Positions 36,701 through 48,550 of a DNA stretch of 64,000 bases are shown in pieces. The stretch is from positions 3,400 through 67,399 of the forward strand of contig QNGE01000278.1 of assembly GCA_008508345.1 (NCBI GenBank). The letters are read 5' to 3'. Within the stretch, counting starts at the first letter, position 1; each line of letters starts with the position of its first letter. A program made the position numbers and the translations under genes. The notes beneath the pieces were generated by a model, which was not told the DNA's origin, ran no database searches, and was given only the letters and a program-made list of their open reading frames with translations. The DNA comes from Paragonimus westermani (Eukaryota > Platyhelminthes > Trematoda > Plagiorchiida > Troglotrematidae).

Positions 36701-39700
36701 GTGTTGTTTGACTACACTTGTCGAACAGATGCGATTTAATAGTACTCAAAATAAATTTATTTCCTCCGTATCTCTCCTTTCAATATAGCAGGATAGGCAG
36801 CAGCAAGTGAGAGAATTGCCGAGAAATGACAGAAGATTTCAGCATAATACATCAAGAACGTGATATCCTTACCGGCCAGATTTCAAACGAAATGATTTGC
36901 CATACTGCACGATAGATTTCAGCCAGTTCATTCGTCAAGCTATGAGTGATCAGTTCAGTATACTTATCGCGTTAAACGCCGAAATGATAGAGATCATGTC
37001 TTCCTCTACCGTTTTCACAAATGATCCAACCTGACTTAAATACCATTCAGCCAGGTTTACCGTGAATGACAGATGTGTAGAGTGTTTGCTGTAGGAATAG
37101 ATCGACTACAAAACGCGTCGGAACAATCCACACCACTGTTCATTTTCACAAGTCCTAGAACAAGGCGGTTAAGCTTTCATTTGCACACTCTTGTACCCTT
37201 GATTTGTCCATCTGATGTTTTGCTCCCAGAAGAGCACAGATTGATTATTCTGCTACCTGCATGTGAGAGCTTACTTTAATGCGACAAGGTGTCTTCGATA
37301 TGGTGAGCGGTTCTTCTGAAAAAAACTATTCTCACACAGCAAAAAATTACATTCGTTAATTTTCTTCGACATTCCGTGCCGTTACTCATATCTTAATCTT
37401 CAGAAATGCGCCCATGCTGCTAATCCACATGAGTTGTTTTTCCCCAAATACAAGCAAGTTCTAGCAACTTCAAATAGTTCCATTATTTGAAAATTTCTCT
37501 CGCGAGCCCAAAAATCAATTGATGTGAAATCTGTGCATTTGGCACAAGGTTATTTAGAAAACCGTAGATGTAAACGACCAATTATTTGGCGTCCGTTGAT
37601 ATTAACTATCATCGGAAAATACATTAGTCAGCCATCATTTCCTCGTGAAAAATATTGACGAAATATGCTGGAACACATCCACCGAGAGGAAGAACAGGAG
37701 TTAAACGGTATAGTATTTATCCGGAACACAATGTTACACGTGATTGAGAAATGGTTAGGAAACAATATTACAGGCACTTTGTCACGACTCAGTAAGTTGG
37801 TTTTTCTTCGATTGGAGCCTCTTCGTTGGAGACTGCCCAGGTGGTCGATTCTTGAGAGTGGAGAGGGAAAATCGGTAGGAAGTTGCAACTCAAGAACCCA
37901 AGATTCTCGCTTTTTCACGTCCAGTTACAATTTATACAATACGCATAACGCATCTGAATCAGCTATTCGTATCTCATTTAAGTTTTCCGTAAAAGATGTG
38001 GGCGTCATGTGAGAGAAGCAAGGAGCTTTCCGCTCACTCGATGAAACACGATAGTAGCCGAGAAGGACCGCTGTGCCTGGATTTGATATTAAGGGAGGGA
38101 GCAGAACCAGAGAAGCTTTGAGACCTGACGCACACCGGCCGCATTTCCTGCTCAAGCGTTTGGGTGGTTTTGAAAGGCGTTCCTGATGAACTAGCAGTCG
38201 CTGATGATACTTAATAAAATGGAAACTTTGAAGGAACATGTTAGGCGGGAACAACTTGAGGTTGACTCGGAGCTGATACGTCTTTATGGTGCACAGCATT
38301 TGGAGAACAACTTGTGTGTGCCTGTATTATCGGAAGAATCAGTCACTGCAACAAATAATACGTGGTGGCGAATGCAGTAAACTGCATACATGTGGGTCTG
38401 AATGAGTTCCAACACCAGGTATAAGGAAAACTAAAAGGCGTCATATAGGTGCATAGGTTAATTCAAGAAAAGCTATCTAAACCCTGCGAGGTCTCAAAAG
38501 GCATATGTATATTTAATGAGAAGGTGAAGGAAATTCCGCAGCATGGTACTGCGAAAAGTGACCAACATGGAGTATGTTGTATAAAATATGAGTAGGCCTT
38601 TACAAAAATAGAACACCACACAAAGCTGATTGCGGTAATCGCATTCCTGTGTGAAACATCTTGCACGATTTTCCAGCGCTGGAGCAAGAAAATTGACATA
38701 AAAGGGCGACGTACAAAATCACTCAAGAGAAATTGCACCTAATATTAACAAATATTGCTGAAAACGCTCGCAGTGGATCGGTTAGTGAGAGAAATTGTAT
38801 TGAGAAGAACAACTTTCTGACGCCGAATATTTCTGAATGAAACAGCAGGAGCACGTTCAGACAGAGGAAAAGAGCGTGGAAACACCTCAAGGTAGACGAA
38901 TGAGGCGATAGAACGACGCGAGGAAATGAAATTATGCCAGAGGAAGCAAGACTGAAAACGGGAAGTGTGGCGTGAGGACGGATTCAAGTGATAAATGAAT
39001 TAGGTGGCACGTGAAAGATTAAGGTTGAACGCGAGCAATGCACGTGTTTCTACCCAAACACTACGGTATGCACACCGATCATGTATGGACTTAATCGAAT
39101 ACCAAGGAATAACAGACCCACAGATGTGATTTTGCCTTATCCCGTTTACACTCATTCAATTTTATGCGAAGGCATTCTTGTTTGCAAACGGATAGTGTGA
39201 AGAGCGAGGTAATTGCTTGATTGTAAAATTTTCGGTTGAAAGTAAAACTAACGCAAAGTCTTTCTTCCCTTACTTCTTTTAAAGTTTCTCTCACAGAAGC
39301 TGACGAGATCTTACGATAAACTGTAGATGTCAAGGCGTGAACATCCCAGCAGATTAGTATGTTTTGGCTAATATTTAAAGACTGGAAAACCTACAGCACA
39401 GTTTGTGAAATCATTGGCATTGATATTGAGCAAGAATATCTAACAGTGTGTGGTCGCCTTAAATCGTTCACTTTTAGTTTTGGGGTGTAAGAACATAAAA
39501 AACAGAAGTGTTGTGTTGACATGGTGAAAAAACATCTGAATATGTCGGAGAATAATTGCGATACTTGTGGAAGGTAATCAATGCACTTGAGTAAATTAGA
39601 CATAATGGTTCCAGGAAAAAGCTGTCATTGTCTCCGGTTAAACGATTCGATGCGTTGGGTGTGCGCAGTTTCAACGCAGTAGATATAGATTAGGTTGGTC

Positions 39701-42432
39701 AACGGTATCTTAACCAAATATGATGCATGGTGGGACTGTGCTGCTGCTGTTTTGAGTACGATAGATCACATGGTGGATTGAACAAAATTCTTCTAGTTTG
39801 GTGTGAGCACCGTTTCTTGATGGCGTGATAGTAAGGTGGTATGATCTGAGGTCGACGAGAAAGCATTTGTGTGTGTTCAGTTTGTTTTGGTCACTCTTTA
39901 GGAATGAGGGTGGTCTATGGTTAGTGACACGGAATAATATGCGGTAAGATGAATGTGGTTTTGTCGAATTTTGCTGACTATTTTATTGTCATTTCACTAT
40001 CGAAGATAATTTAGCTATAAAATATTGTCGTAATAGAAAGTACTATTCGAAAAATTCATGAACATATCGCCAGTTTACATAACCACAGTCAGTAGGTGCC
40101 TCGGAATTCCGGATAAGTGTTTGTTCCGGATACAACAGCATGGCTTTGATTCGGTCAGGTTCGATTCAACGAAGATGTTCACTCCCATACAAATGGGGCC
40201 AAAGGTGATGAGTAGGATGTATGTTTCAAAGGGATTCGTCCCGAATTTTCGTATTCCACCACTTCACATAAACTTCGTTGCAAACAAAACCTGATTTAAG
40301 TACCCATTCGGTCAACTGAACTAGCCCAAACCTGTGTAGACCGGTGCTTGCAAACGATGCAACGCAAAACTAACTGGCCTGGCTTACTGGTACTATGGGA
40401 CATGCAATAGATGAAATTTCATCATAGATAAAAAGACAAGTGGAAACGCCAAAATCTTAGAAGGGACAGTGGTAAAGTCTGCATGAATGGGAATCAAACA
40501 GTTGTATTCCAGTAGGTGGGAGAAAAACAGAAAATCCCCTGGAGGATTTTGAAACTGGTGGCTTGATTGATCTACAGGTCTACCAACTGTACTTTAGAGG
40601 GTCGCAGACAATACAACTACAGAGAGACTTAACGATGAATGAGTCCGTAATGCCAGTGCATCTCAGTTTATCCACTGCAAACTCACCTAATACAATGTCC
40701 ACGTATGGTTTGAAGGTCACTACAACTATGCAATTTTTTCATCATCGATGTACTTATAGGTGAGTCGACTGCCATCAGTTATGATTACGCGGTGGACCAA
40801 CACATTGAAATTTATCCTCCTGGTTTTCATTTATGCTAACTTCTTACTGTGTGTGATGGAACCGCAACACGTACATTCGGCAAACAGTCCTGCTTCCGAG
40901 TGAATGGTGCGGATATCAGTAGTCCTCACATTCCCGCAGCAAATTTTTGGTCCTACTTAAAAAGATAATGCAAAATGTCATGACGTTAAGAAACTCGTTT
41001 ACACGACATGTGGACAATAAATTTGTATTTCGGAAAGCAAACTGCCAGGTAGAATCAACGTGCAGTCATTTCAGCAAATTGTACCACAATGTTCATTTTA
41101 CCACTGTATCATGACGAACAACGAGTGTTCTTCTTGGGTATCGGCCTGAATGATAAGCATAGAGATGGTTCCCTTTGTAGAGATATCCAATGGACGAACA
41201 TGCGGAATGGTTAACAAATGCACCCAGATGCTTTATGCACATCTAAATATTATGCCACATTATGCTGTAGGTTCTGCTCGAATAAAAGCACATCTCAAGA
41301 ACTCAATCTCACTGGGCAGATCGTCGATCAGATGATTACGCTTTGCATTTTGTTGAAATGTGTTCAAGACCAGTGAACGCTAGGCCAGCCCACAAAGCAA
41401 TGCCTCGCAAGCCACAGTACCTAACAGTATCTTTGGAGAGTAGTGATACACAAAGAACGAAATCAATAATGAGTCGCCCAATGTATGCGAACTACATTCA
41501 TTTTACTGCATTCAAAAACGCGGGTGATTATAACTCCGAGAAAACGTCCAGTTTCAACAATCGCAAATCAACCATGTTCATGAAGTCATCTATACATGCG
41601 GACTGCAGTACGCAGGGCCTATATCGAGGACACTACACACACCATTCTCAGAGCACATCCCGAAATAACTACTTACCACCAAAACTGGAGAAACAAGCGT
41701 GCCAAAAATGGTACTTCCCCTAATCTGGTCACGTAGTAGATCCTTGGAAGGTTCCTTCCAAAGCGCTTACTATATACACAAATAAACTTCCTCTGTTTCC
41801 ATAAGCAGTTGGCTGTACCTTCAGCGTCATCTGGTTAATCCAATGTTTAAGGATCGACTGCCAATAACATTTGTACATTCGATGCTTCATCCCTCCACCG
41901 TCGAATATCTGTCCTCCAAACTTGTTAATATGTCTTTATTACCCTCGTCTCTTAATTGTTTGAACGACTGCAATCTGCTCATCTTCCGTGCCGGCTGAAT
42001 AGTGTGCATATGGCATCAGCCACCTATCCATCTGAATATTAGCCATCTGCACTCACCTACCATATTTTATTGGCTATCTCGCTTCTGGTGAGATGAGGTG
42101 AATTGAGTGTGTACCGAAGAATCAGCGACTTCAGAGAGGTAGTTTGAATGGGTAGGCCAATGTCAAGTGTATGCACGTACTGATATGAATAATCAGTGGT
42201 TTCCATTAGTAGCGTTGTGTCCTTCAGGACTTTTGTCGGCATTGGCAGTCTTCGTCATCATAGTCAATGAAACAAAACTTGAACAGCATAACTCAGAAAG
42301 TGTTAAGGTACACATAATTTGGAGCAGGTGATGAATAGTTCAGAGCGTTTTCAGCAGGAATGTTTCAATTCAGACAAGACGTTTAACCGAACCAAATATA
42401 CAGGTTTGTTATAAAACGGAAAGACCGAGCAG
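30700..42432. other. Long stretch with no supportable gene
   Basis: Many open frames of 60-126 codons occur on both strands without motifs. The longer ones are 34326-34688 (+), 37665-38012 (+), 37925-38299 (-) and 41343-41723 (+). A short CT run lies near 33592-33606, and a doubled TTGGTAATACA occurs at 35205-35228. A Glu-rich 58-codon frame at 38203-38379 (+) looks protein-like but has no context. The plus strand at about 38700-39000 is strikingly purine-rich. No transposon domain was found. Confidence 0.45.
41343..41723 (+). CDS. Uncharacterised 126-codon open frame
   Basis: A hydrophilic frame rich in Ser, Thr, Asn, Lys and aromatic residues, with no signal peptide, no membrane segment and no family that I recognise. 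It is one of the longest non-transposon, non-gap frames in the window. Length alone is weak support, and it may be a chance frame. Confidence 0.15.
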   Translation: MHFVEMCSRPVNARPAHKAMPRKPQYLTVSLESSDTQRTKSIMSRPMYANYIHFTAFKNAGDYNSEKTSSFNNRKSTMFMKSSIHADCSTQGLYRGHYTHHSQSTSRNNYLPPKLEKQACQKWYFP

Positions 42433-43159
42433 ATGCAGTCGAAGGATGTTGGACCTCATGAACTTCGGTACCACCTTGTCCCCCAGACTGGACCAGAGTG
42501 GTGTCATGCTTCAAGTTTACCAGTCGTTGGTACTATGCAGCCATGTCGTTCAAGGTTAGATTGGGTTCCTGTTCCGAAAAGTTCAGTAACCGGGTGCGTA
42601 TATCAGTCAACCTTGGAGATTGGAGACTGCATATCAACATCAGCGACTTGAATTGATCGTCCGTCAGGGACTTTAGCTTGAAGCGTTTACACTCACGATT
42701 TACCAGTCCAACATGCGTCAAGAAGTCATCAGAATCGTTTATTGCCAGCTTGAGACATCTGTAACGATTGCTAAACAAAGAAGATTGATCACCGAACAGA
42801 TGACTAAGCGACTGGATAGTATCCTTGAAATCGCAGTCTTGTGGTTTATCAGGCAAAATACTGTTGCAGTACTTGTTTAATTTAGCTTCACCGAGCTTAC
42901 AAAGTAGCTGTCTGACTTTCCATTCATCGTTGTGGCCGGCGAACTCCACTGTAAATAAATCATTATAACGCCTGAACCAAGTGTTAAATGTAACATTTGA
43001 ATCAGGATCGTAATGGAACTGCGACATACTGTTGCACAAAGCATCAATCGACGGTGTGTTCATAGCTGTAGGTTGAGTGAAGGTTTCTTTGGACTTCGCA
43101 AGTATTTTTATCAGTTTAAGCTGCTGCTCCAGTAAAAATTCCAAATTGGATGGGTTCAT
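42433..43159 (-). pseudogene. Gypsy-type retrotransposon gag fragment
   Basis: A 208-residue frame starts at 43159 and ends in a TAG after NDMAA. Beyond it the same frame stays open for about 45 more codons, to near 42390. The N-terminal part has a Leu/Lys helix and then FNTWFRRYNDLFTVEF, followed by KVRQLLCKLGEAKLNKYCNS and a long helical region. This is the usual look of a Gypsy/retroviral-type gag capsid domain: an aromatic-rich start, a W-x-x-R-F/Y core and a helical array. No zinc knuckle, protease or RT follows downstream on the minus strand, so the element is truncated. The single TAG could be a recent lesion. Confidence 0.65.
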
Positions 43160-43500
43160 AATAATAAACCAACAAACGTCGTCGAAAACGTTATAACGCG
43201 AGATGACCGAGCAGATGCAGTCGAGCTGTAACGATTCCTACGAAAGTGTTATATCACGGAGAGACCGATCGAACATAAGTGAGCTGGAACGACTCCCACG
43301 AAGCAATGATATTGTACACGCTGTTTTACCCCGAACAGCCGATTCCCAAGTACACCACGGAGGAAAAACACTCATCTCCAGAAAGAGAGCGTACACTGTC
43401 TCAGTCCGAAGTCAAATTATAAAATGCAGCTATTGCGTTTTTACAGCGCGCCGAGCGAAAGGGTGAATAGCAGGCGAATTAGCGTCCAGTATGTAAATCG
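43160..43500 (-). other. Probable 5' leader of the gag fragment with internal repeats
   Basis: Upstream of the gag start, two diverged units of about 55 bases lie in tandem (about 43190-43243 and 43244-43300). Each contains a TATAAC-like end and a CGGTC-containing core. The 20-base string GACCGAGCAGATGCAGTCGA (plus strand) at 43205 recurs at 42423, beyond the gag core. On the minus strand a TTTACA followed by TACTGGACGC near 43480-43495 could be an LTR end plus primer-binding site, but this is tentative. Confidence 0.4.
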
Positions 43501-44954
43501 GCGCCAGAAATAAAAAACGACGCTGCATTAGAGTAATTCGAATTTACAAAATTGGTAGATATACATTACCGGTTAAGTGGACAGTTTTCAGGAGTATGTA
43601 ACATCCCAAACAAAAATGACGGTGCAATAATTTTCCCTTATACTTCGATCCTATGGATCCTCAACGAGAAGCAAGCCCTACTAACCTCCAAGGTCAATAC
43701 GAGGGTCCCATGTTAGTCTTCGGACATATTCGAGTCAAGATTGCCCATCCTGACTTTGGCTTTGGAATGTTTGCTTCTTCGTCGTATACCGCAAAGATCT
43801 ATTTATCAACAAGTAGGCCGTTGGCTGTGAGACACTCCCCGGACCTTTGGTAATGCACAAATCCACCTTTGATGATACCTCATGCTTTTATCACCGTTAT
43901 GGGGATGGAACTCGCTGCAGCAAATGACTTCAACTATGTCAATATCATCCTTTACATGCTTGACATGACTCATCATTACGCGCAGTTGATGCTAGAAGTG
44001 TAAATAAACAGACTGAATTACTTCTGAGAGCCAGTGAACCAGCATACCAGACGGTTTGCTAGAAAAATCTGTTCGCAAGAATCTGCCAAGGTCAGTGCCA
44101 CGAGCTAGGTTCCCTAAATGTGTGCCTTTAAAGCAAAGATACATTTTGTTATGAGCCTCGAATCGAGCAAAATGCTGTTCCAAGGAAGCCAATGGACAGA
44201 AGACAAGAGCTATCTGGCAAGAAGTATTGCTAGGGATGGGACATAATAATATACATTTCTTGTTGCCTGAGTGGAGAGGAGGCCTATGTTAGTGAAGCTG
44301 CCAGCCAATTATTATTTAGGAGCAGATCTTTTCAATCGCTAACTCTATGACTTACCACTGATATCCTTTCCAATCATGATGATGCATTTGAGGCGCATTT
44401 TTGGACCAACTTCGTGGACTGACATTGAAAGGATGCCTAAACCGGTCCACTGTGCAATAAGCTGGCTTTTGTTGCCATCCAGCTGACAAATAACTGCGTT
44501 TATCCCATATTTCGAGTTAAATCTATTATTGTATTTTTCGAAATGTAACGATCTGCCGGTGAATTTATTGGACATAATTCCATCAACTTGTACGTAATCC
44601 GACTGAGTACATCTATATTTTTTCAGCGTACTCCGATTGTTTGTAACATCGATTGATGTGATCTAACGGGGAAAAACTAGAATGTTGTTTACAAATTGAA
44701 GCTGAGGTCACTTGTGAGGGATACGGAAGTGTTATCAATCACAGCTCCATTTATCTATCAGAAAGTTGTTCAAGTGCATATGAACGTCATCATCTAATCC
44801 CGTGTCACAGATTGTGAAACGTCTACCGAACCGTGTTATGACGTTCAGCATTTCACCGCTCATGTTTACTACGTATATTACCCGATATACAAATGAATAT
44901 GCCAAAAGAATATGTCAATATACAAAGCCATATTACACACGGTGGGACTGGATA
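43501..44954. other. No supportable feature
   Basis: No domain, repeat or RNA gene was seen. Open frames are short and overlap in several frames. Confidence 0.45.
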
Positions 44955-45190
44955 TCAAAATTGTGTGAAGCCAACTACTAGGGCAGCCTCAGCGTCAGCA
45001 TTAGTTGTTTCCAACAGACAGAGTGGGACTGTGACTTTTAATAGCCAGAACCTCAGCAAACCGCAGTATGCGCTTCCGACTGCCCAGTACAAATCACACA
45101 TGACGAGGCGAAGGTTATCAAGTTTCCTGGTGAAGTCTTCCAAGAATCCACCTTCAAGGGAATTTGGAATCGTTAATTTTCTTGCTTAAC
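44955..45190 (-). mobile_element. Penelope endonuclease C-terminal fragment
   Basis: Minus-strand bases near 45010-45080 read GSRKRILRFAEVLAIKSHSP. This matches the tail of the Penelope element at 27181-28749 (SNRKRILKFVEALTIKRHSP), and DNA similarity is visible around GCAGTATGCGCTTCCG. Upstream on the same strand (LDNLRLVMCDLYW) the match is weaker. Stops follow immediately. It is a short, old fragment of a related but distinct copy. Confidence 0.55.
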
Positions 45191-47436
45191 ATCAAGAAAG
45201 CAACAATTTCGTCACCGAACGAATTTGTCCTTGTGTAAGTATCAGATCCCACACAAGTTTATCAAAAACCCCTGCGATGTAAGCTGCAGCCGAATAACAC
45301 TAACCTCAGGCGAATTACTGAATCTCATCTGCACGAAACCAGGTTGAGATATGCCGATTCCGTGTCATTGAAAAATCACCTGTACTAATCGTCAGTTTTG
45401 TTTTCAGGCAAGACTGACTGCAACTTTGAAAACCATTCTCTTCCAAACAAGGCTAATAGTTCACATACACTCGACATCAGATCGGTTGATCAATCAACAG
45501 TCCACCCACGCGGTTGTGAATCTTGCATTCCGTTCAGTGGTTGATCTCGGTAAATCTGACGTTGCAGCACACAGTAAAGTCACATTCAATACAGCCACAT
45601 TCCGGTCTATATTTTCACAAAGAAATTACTAACATATTATCAATTGTTCACAGCTGCTTCAACCTCGCAGATGTACTACTGGAAGAAAGGCCATAAGATG
45701 TGATTCTGTGTAGAATTTCTAAAAAACCAGAGGAAATGGATGTATATCCTCATGGTTTCAAAAAACGTTTATCCACTAATCATAGATTTCAGATAGCATC
45801 TGCTTTGGCTTCGATAACCGGAATATTTGTGTTCATTTCAAGGCAGTTGCTAAATGAACCAGTTGCACTTACAAGCTGTGAGAAACAAATATTCCAAGAA
45901 CGAATTCCACCAACTTAGAGAAGAAGTTTGAAAAACACTATTGTGCCATTAGTAAGAGGAAGGCACAGCTGAGAAGATTTGATCATGAGATGATGATGGT
46001 AAACGATACATTGAATTATCCACCATTATCCATATTTTTTATTCACCACGGGCTGTGAAATGGGGTGTTCCAATTAAACAGCCAGTTCTGGAATTGAAAC
46101 GTCTCACGCGAAACCTGACTTTTGTTCTGCTCACTGAATTGAGTGCTTCCAATAATTTTAGCGAGTGAGCGGTGTTTTATACTCCAACCATACTACTCGT
46201 TGGCTTGTGTGAGTAGTTTACGCCATTAGTTTGTGCAGTAAACAGGCGATTTGAGTAAACGCACAACTCACTGTTTCCGCAACGTCCTCTGTATTGCTGA
46301 GCCAGCCACACTGAAGGGTCAACATACCTCATTGAAATTTGGTAGAGTGTACTTTGGTTAAGTTGAACGGATAGAAAAGTATGCATAAAATTTCGGAAGA
46401 ACAGCCGCGGCAAACTGTCAATCCACCATAGGTGTCTTACAGCTGATGCACGTGCCGGAAGTTTGTTGCACGTCTCGGATTCACTACGGATTGGAAATCG
46501 GAAACGCGTATTGTGTAGGCCCAATGCAGTCGTCTGACAGTTTTCACCGTTAACCTGGCATACAACTTATAACTCGTGATCAATTTGAATGCGATTTACC
46601 ACCAGTTTTGCTTCCGTTCATTTCCCATTTTGCCATTTTAAACCTAATCAGTGTATCTGGTGGAGAAACTTCTAACGTTTTGAAAACTCAGCACAGCATA
46701 CAGTTGTTTTGAAATTACACCAACGGTTTTGGGACACTGAGACGTGCTAACTCATCAGAATAATTAACGTCATACGAGTGATATAATGGAGACGAGAAAC
46801 GGTCCATTTAAAAGTAGACATAAGTTTAGGTGCATTTATACTTTGTCGCAGCACTACTGACGTCAGAGTAAGTAGTTAATATCCTAACTGAGATTTCTGG
46901 AGATAAATTCGAGACGGAAAATAAACGAGACTCTATGGTGTAGACATGATACAGAATAAGAGTATTTTGCTGGAAGTAATAAACGCCGTGTAGCTCATTG
47001 AGTTCATGAACTTCAACTTTATCAAGCAATCAGTGCCATTCATTGGCCTCAGTTATGCAACCACCTTACTAAACCTGCTGCATGAAGTTGTGCTCGAAGA
47101 GCATTTTGAAAGAACTAGTGAGGCCTCAGTTATCTGACGGTCATATTCGCGCTAACTTTAACGATTGAAGTCATCGAACGATCCGAAGTTAACGCAATTT
47201 AAGACCATGCAACAATGCTTGCTCTACATCGGTCAGTCAACCAGGCAGTAAAAGGTAGTCCAATACCCGTATAACATCCGTATCCATGCATATTACAGAA
47301 GCTGACTATTTATTTATCTGCATGTTTAGGTTGGCTTTCCCCGTAGACTGTTCTCAGCGGCTTCTCAAGACTTCTGAGCATGCTCGCTGTCGAAAGATAA
47401 GAGGCGAACTGACGGCCGAAATGTAGCCGGCATTAC
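45191..47436. other. No supportable feature
   Basis: Contains a 115-codon minus-strand frame (46177-46524) with a strong possible donor (ATGAG|GTATGT) and a 67-codon frame (46826-47029). Other frames at the same places look equally protein-like, so no exon can be chosen. Confidence 0.4.
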
Positions 47437-47625
47437 CGTGAGCCATCGTCGAACGTCGATGAAGGAGATCTTTGGAGGTGAACAGTAAGCATACGGCAAG
47501 TAGACTGTCCAAGTGCGTTTGTCAGAATCAGTGGTTTTCTTATGTATGGTCACTCCCATAAGCACATGCTCAAGCGTAATTCGTCCACCCGGTCGCAGTG
47601 AAATATCTCTCACTGACTGATGGAT
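47437..47625 (-). CDS. Candidate internal exon, function unknown
   Basis: Within a longer open frame, an acceptor TCTGGCTGAG and a donor CACG|GTAATG bound 189 nt (63 codons, phase 0 both ends). The encoded segment alternates hydrophobic and polar residues (GGRITLEHVLMGVTIHKK) and ends WTVYLPYAYCSPPK then FIDVRRW. This suggests a beta-rich extracellular domain. It loosely echoes exon 2 of the secreted genes (RFTM..RVML, TVFMNCSPQK), but I would not claim homology by eye. Confidence 0.28.
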
Positions 47626-47685
47626 CTCAGCCAGAAAGTAAGTGAATTAGTTAAAACCTGAAGATGAACGTGTAGCTTTGTGCAG

Positions 47686-47943
47686 GGATACCCTTTTGGG
47701 AACTGCTCAGAACACATGCAAGGAATACAGCATTGGGAGCACACCGACGCGAATACAGCTTATTTTGCCGTTGCAATCGTTGGGTTTGTCTTCTGCCTCT
47801 GCATTTCACAACTCACCAAAAAATGTCATTGTTATGTTGGCTCTCAATTTACACAAAACGATGGCGGAGCTATCGTGAATTCACGATTGACGAAGGCAGA
47901 GTTTGCCGCGTACCTGTCATTGAAAACTACAGCACAGCAGTGA
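47686..47943 (+). CDS. Candidate last exon of a single-pass membrane protein
   Basis: Acceptor TAGCTTTGTGCAG precedes 86 codons, stop included, in phase 0. Residues 1-24 are extracellular-like with a sequon (NCS at 6-8). Residues 25-40 form a membrane helix (YFAVAIVGFVFCLCI). A basic stop-transfer KKCH follows, then a hydrophilic tail of about 40 residues to the stop. The layout fits a type I membrane protein. No upstream exon was identified on this strand, and the nearby minus-strand candidate cannot belong to the same gene. Confidence 0.32.
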   Translation, partial: GYPFGNCSEHMQGIQHWEHTDANTAYFAVAIVGFVFCLCISQLTKKCHCYVGSQFTQNDGGAIVNSRLTKAEFAAYLSLKTTAQQ

Positions 47944-48550
47944 TTGGCATCTCAACATCTACGCGGGAATCTAGCTTCCGTGCTCAAAAAACAGGAGATT
48001 AATTCCATCACTTCGCTTACGACCTTATTAGGCAGTCGAAATTTGACGATACCTACACTCACTGAGGTACTCCTAACCAAGCACACACAGAGGTCTCCTG
48101 ATAGCAGACGATGATGAAGCAACCAACCTCTGTGTGGCAACACAAGAAATGTTTGCTCACTCCATGTATAACCATGTGGCGTTTTGCGATTAATTTTCAC
48201 CACATGTCAAAACGATGCAGCGAACAGTTTTGTTTAGTCGGCTGATGGAAGTGCACAAACTGCTCGCCCCTACATATATGCCTTGAAATCATATTGGTGA
48301 ACTGGGTTATGAGAACTTATTGTCCGGAACGTCAACAATAATAAATTAACTCCTGCATCCTAGCTGTGCATACAATAACCCTGGTCATAAAAACGTTCAA
48401 CATTTCAGTGATTGGCGCCTAATGACGTTGCATTGTGCAGCGGGAATGAAAGGAGGATTGGGGGAAAACGCCACTGGACTAGCGGTTGACACCACGCTCT
48501 CTCAAACTGTTATTTGTTTCATGATTTTCCGTAGACAAAAGTTTCAACGA
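47944..48550. other. Flank before the right duplication copy
   Basis: No gene seen. The sequence does not align with 1-674. The duplication start is therefore sharp on both sides, at 675 and 48551. Confidence 0.5.
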
